Origin: Bacteroidales bacterium
GTDB taxonomy: Bacteria > Bacteroidota > Bacteroidia > Bacteroidales > VadinHA17
Direction of reading: 5' to 3'
DNA: 55,556 nt
Assembly: GCA_007132995.1 (NCBI GenBank)
Contig: SLNP01000027.1
Location: forward strand, 1 to 55,556
The notes below the pieces were generated by a model. The model was not told where the DNA came from, did not search any database, and saw only the letters and a list, made by a program, of their open reading frames with translations. Shown here piece after piece: positions 53,938 through 55,556 of this stretch (position 1 is the first letter of the stretch; the number at the start of each line of letters is the position of its first letter). Made by a program: the position numbers and the translations under genes.

Positions 53938-54498
53938 ATAGCCGGACCGAATTACAGCAGGAGAAGAGGGGGCGCCCCAAGACGAAGACAGCACCCCCAC
54001 AAGATTAACGAAAGGATAAACGCCCGTGTGGTAAGGGTTGTCGGTGATGGTATTGAGCAGCAGGTGCTGAGTATCAAAGATGCCCTTAAGATGGCTGAAG
54101 AGAGGGAACTCGATCTTGTTGAGATATCACCCACAGCCGATCCGCCCGTTTGCAAGATTACCGATTACCAGAAGTTTCTTTATCATCAAAAGAAGAAACA
54201 GAAGGAGATTAAGGCAAAGACAGCAAAGGTGGTTGTTAAGGAGATACGCTTCGGGCCCAACACTGACGACCACGATTATAATTTCAAGCTTAAGCATGCC
54301 ATCAAATTCCTTGAAGATGGATCGAAGGTTAAGGCCTATGTCTTTTTTAAAGGCAGGTCGATACTGTTTAAGGAGAAAGGAGAGGTACTGCTTCTAAGGT
54401 TTGCCAACGACCTGGAAGAGTATGGCAAGGTTGAGCAGCTGCCAAGACTTGAAGGCAAGCGGATGATTCTTACGCTTGCACCGAAAAAGAAGATTTGA
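53938..54498 (+). CDS. infC: Translation initiation factor IF-3 (AUA start codon)
   Basis: IF-3 keeps the 30S subunit free and checks the start codon. The frame from 53938 gives 186 residues: a basic lead ([16 protein letters not shown]), the N-terminal motif [51 protein letters not shown], and the C-terminal motif [17 protein letters not shown]. No ATG, GTG or TTG exists in frame between the stop at 53923 and GTG 54028, which is too late because it would remove the conserved KINERI part. ATA at 53938 follows a strong GGGAGG by seven bases, so an unusual AUA start is called. AUU at 54004 is a weaker option. Confidence 0.93.
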   Translation: MAGPNYSRRRGGAPRRRQHPHKINERINARVVRVVGDGIEQQVLSIKDALKMAEERELDLVEISPTADPPVCKITDYQKFLYHQKKKQKEIKAKTAKVVVKEIRFGPNTDDHDYNFKLKHAIKFLEDGSKVKAYVFFKGRSILFKEKGEVLLLRFANDLEEYGKVEQLPRLEGKRMILTLAPKKKI

Positions 54499-54534
54499 TA
54501 CAGTAAAAGGATACAATTAAAAAGCAATTCAGAA

Positions 54535-54732
54535 ATGCCAAAAATGAAGACAAATCCGGGAGCAAAAAAGAGATTCGCGCTTACCGGAACCGGAAAGATC
54601 AAGCGCAAGCACGCCTACAAAAGCCATATTCTTACAAAGAAGGCCAAGAAGCGTAAGAGGAATCTTACCTATTTCGGGCTGGTACATAAGAGCGATGAGA
54701 ACAATATAAAGCATCTTCTGTGCCTCAAGTAG
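54535..54732 (+). CDS. rpmI: Ribosomal protein bL35
   Basis: This 65-residue basic 50S protein begins [20 protein letters not shown] and continues [20 protein letters not shown], the typical family pattern. It lies 36 bases after infC in the conserved infC-rpmI-rplT order. Confidence 0.97.
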   Translation: MPKMKTNPGAKKRFALTGTGKIKRKHAYKSHILTKKAKKRKRNLTYFGLVHKSDENNIKHLLCLK

Positions 54733-54787
54733 CGAATGGAGCATGTTCAATCCTGACAGAGAGGAATTAATATCATTTTAGTAACAG

Positions 54788-54825
54788 GATGCCCAGCATA
54801 AAAGATCCGAAAGGGCGCTGACATC
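54788..54825 (+). promoter_or_regulatory. Hairpin before rplT (possible L20 operator)
   Basis: GATG and CAGC (54788-54791, 54794-54797) pair with GCTG and CATC (54817-54820, 54822-54825), leaving an asymmetric CC/A internal loop. The 109-base gap between rpmI and rplT is long for this operon. L20 represses its own operon in other bacteria through stems with an internal loop. The link here is inference. Confidence 0.3.
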
Positions 54826-54841
54826 CACAACAAACAGAGAA

Positions 54842-55189
54842 ATGCCAAGATCAGTAAATTCAGTCGCATCACGAGCAAGACGAAAGAAGGTGCTCAAGCA
54901 GACAAAAGGGTACTTTGGTTCCCGCAAGAATGTATACACAGTAGCAAAAAACACCCTTGAGAAGGGGTTAACCTATGCCTACCGTGACAGGCGGAAAAAG
55001 AAAGGCGAGTTCCGTGCCCTCTGGATTCAGAGAATCAATGCCGGAGCAAGACAGTACGATATGAGCTATTCAGAATTCATGGGAAGGCTTTCTAAAAAGG
55101 GTATCGCCCTGAACAGAAAGACTCTTGCCGACCTGGCCATGAACAACCCGGAGGCCTTCAAGGCGGTAGTCGACAAGGTAAAGGAGTAG
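54842..55189 (+). CDS. rplT: Ribosomal protein bL20
   Basis: This 115-residue protein is an early 50S assembly factor. It begins [20 protein letters not shown] and contains AKGY-like [40 protein letters not shown] and [15 protein letters not shown]. It ends the thrS-infC-rpmI-rplT operon and is followed by a clear terminator. Confidence 0.97.
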   Translation: MPRSVNSVASRARRKKVLKQTKGYFGSRKNVYTVAKNTLEKGLTYAYRDRRKKKGEFRALWIQRINAGARQYDMSYSEFMGRLSKKGIALNRKTLADLAMNNPEAFKAVVDKVKE

Positions 55190-55223
55190 CATCAGAATTA
55201 TAATTAAGGTATCAAATCAAAAG

Positions 55224-55260
55224 GAGAGACCCGCTGTGGAATGCGGGTCTCTCTTGTTTT
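55224..55260 (+). terminator. Intrinsic terminator after rplT
   Basis: GAGAGACCCGC (55224-55234) pairs perfectly with GCGGGTCTCTC (55243-55253), loop TGTGGAAT, followed by TTGTTTT. Confidence 0.9.
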
Positions 55261-55556
55261 CTGGGGTTGACCCAAAGTCTTCTCTCTCAACTTTTGGCCT
55301 TGACCCAAAAAGCTATCTCTGAACTTTTGGCCTTGGCCCAAAGTCTTCTCTCTCAACTTTTGGCCTTGTCCCAAATTTTGGCTTTCTACCTTTGCTTGAC
55401 CAATATTACTATCTCACCTTTTTTTGCTTGGACCTAAAAGTGGGCTTCCACCTTTTTTGCTTGACCAAAAAAGGTGGCCAACCGAGGTCGGCGAAGCCGG
55501 GCGAGCTCGCGACCGGACGGGAGCAACAAAGTCAAGGCCTGCAGTGAGTTTGGGGA
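55261..55556 (+). repeat. Dispersed mosaic repeat, copy 2 (runs off the window)
   Basis: This stretch begins right after the rplT terminator. ACTTTTGGCCT recurs with an exact 33-base period (from 55290, 55323 and 55356). Then come the same modules as in copy 1 (GGCTTTCTACC, TATCTCACCTTTTTTTGC, GGGCTTCCACCTTTTTTGC). A GC-rich palindromic insert (about 55484-55520) absent from copy 1 follows, and the shared end TCAAGGCCTGCAGTGAGTTT. The last 15 bases match the left end of the 153-bp inverted-repeat element. No gene is supported here. Confidence 0.85.

Overview
The window reads as a stretch of chromosome from a member of the Bacteroidota, most likely order Bacteroidales or a near relative. Three things point there. 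First, at least a dozen genes are preceded by the Bacteroidota-type -7 promoter box TAnnTTTG and most lack a strong Shine-Dalgarno sequence. Second, the gene set contains Bacteroidota-type proteins: an LptD-like outer-membrane protein, a GH3/beta-lactamase fusion, a tetrapyrrole-methylase-fold MTase with the HFIVEDIRSARRF motif, and FKBP lipoproteins. Third, the rpsF-rpsR-rplI order has no ssb between the genes. No prophage, integrase, transposase or CRISPR array is visible; nearly everything is core metabolism or information processing.

Layout. 1-8556 (mostly minus): secA (3' end outside the window), a ferritin, then an operon dnaX - sensor kinase - CheY-like regulator. 8746-9832 (plus): rpsF-rpsR-rplI. 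9961-13105 (minus): RidA and LptD. 13196-17384 (plus): amidase, MlaD-like protein, dnaA and a small lipoprotein. 17411-18184 (minus): PhnP-like hydrolase. 18185-19544: a gene-free island made of four different repeat types, between divergent genes. 19545-20243: MTase. 20431-22667 (minus): nrnA and two FKBP lipoproteins. 22751-25092 (plus): ndk and a 580-residue protein of unknown function with a possible transglutaminase-like core. 25104-26517 (minus): recF with a DciA/DUF721 gene. 26722-27988 (plus): TPR membrane protein and ribH. 28009-31271 (minus): a DUF1538 membrane protein overlapping a three-unit PII-like protein. 31361-38467 (minus): AddA-like helicase, radical SAM protein, AddB-like nuclease. 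38613-40310 (plus): GNAT and mnmA. 40379-42767 (minus): the two carboxynorspermidine-pathway enzymes. 42988-44831 (minus): AmgK/MurU-like pair, next to a divergent GH3-beta-lactamase fusion. 47990-50455 (minus): lysC-lysA with a 200-nt leader. 50805-50988: two tRNA-Leu genes. 51150-51764: PKD lipoprotein. 51964-55189 (plus): thrS-infC-rpmI-rplT. From 55261 a second copy of the dispersed repeat runs off the window.

Several neighbourhoods make functional sense. AmgK/MurU and the NagZ-like GH3 protein fit recovery of peptidoglycan sugars. LptD, the amidase and the MlaD-like protein form an envelope block. lysC-lysA lead to diaminopimelate and lysine. NspC and its dehydrogenase make spermidine by the carboxy route. 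recF, dciA, dnaA, dnaX and addAB handle replication and repair.

The points most worth following up are: an attenuator-like leader with a 24-codon ORF before lysC; an A10 slippery run in dnaX where both alternative frames stop at once; the DUF1538/triple-PII pair; the repeat island, which includes a 153-bp inverted-repeat element and heptanucleotide arrays; and an AUA start codon on infC.
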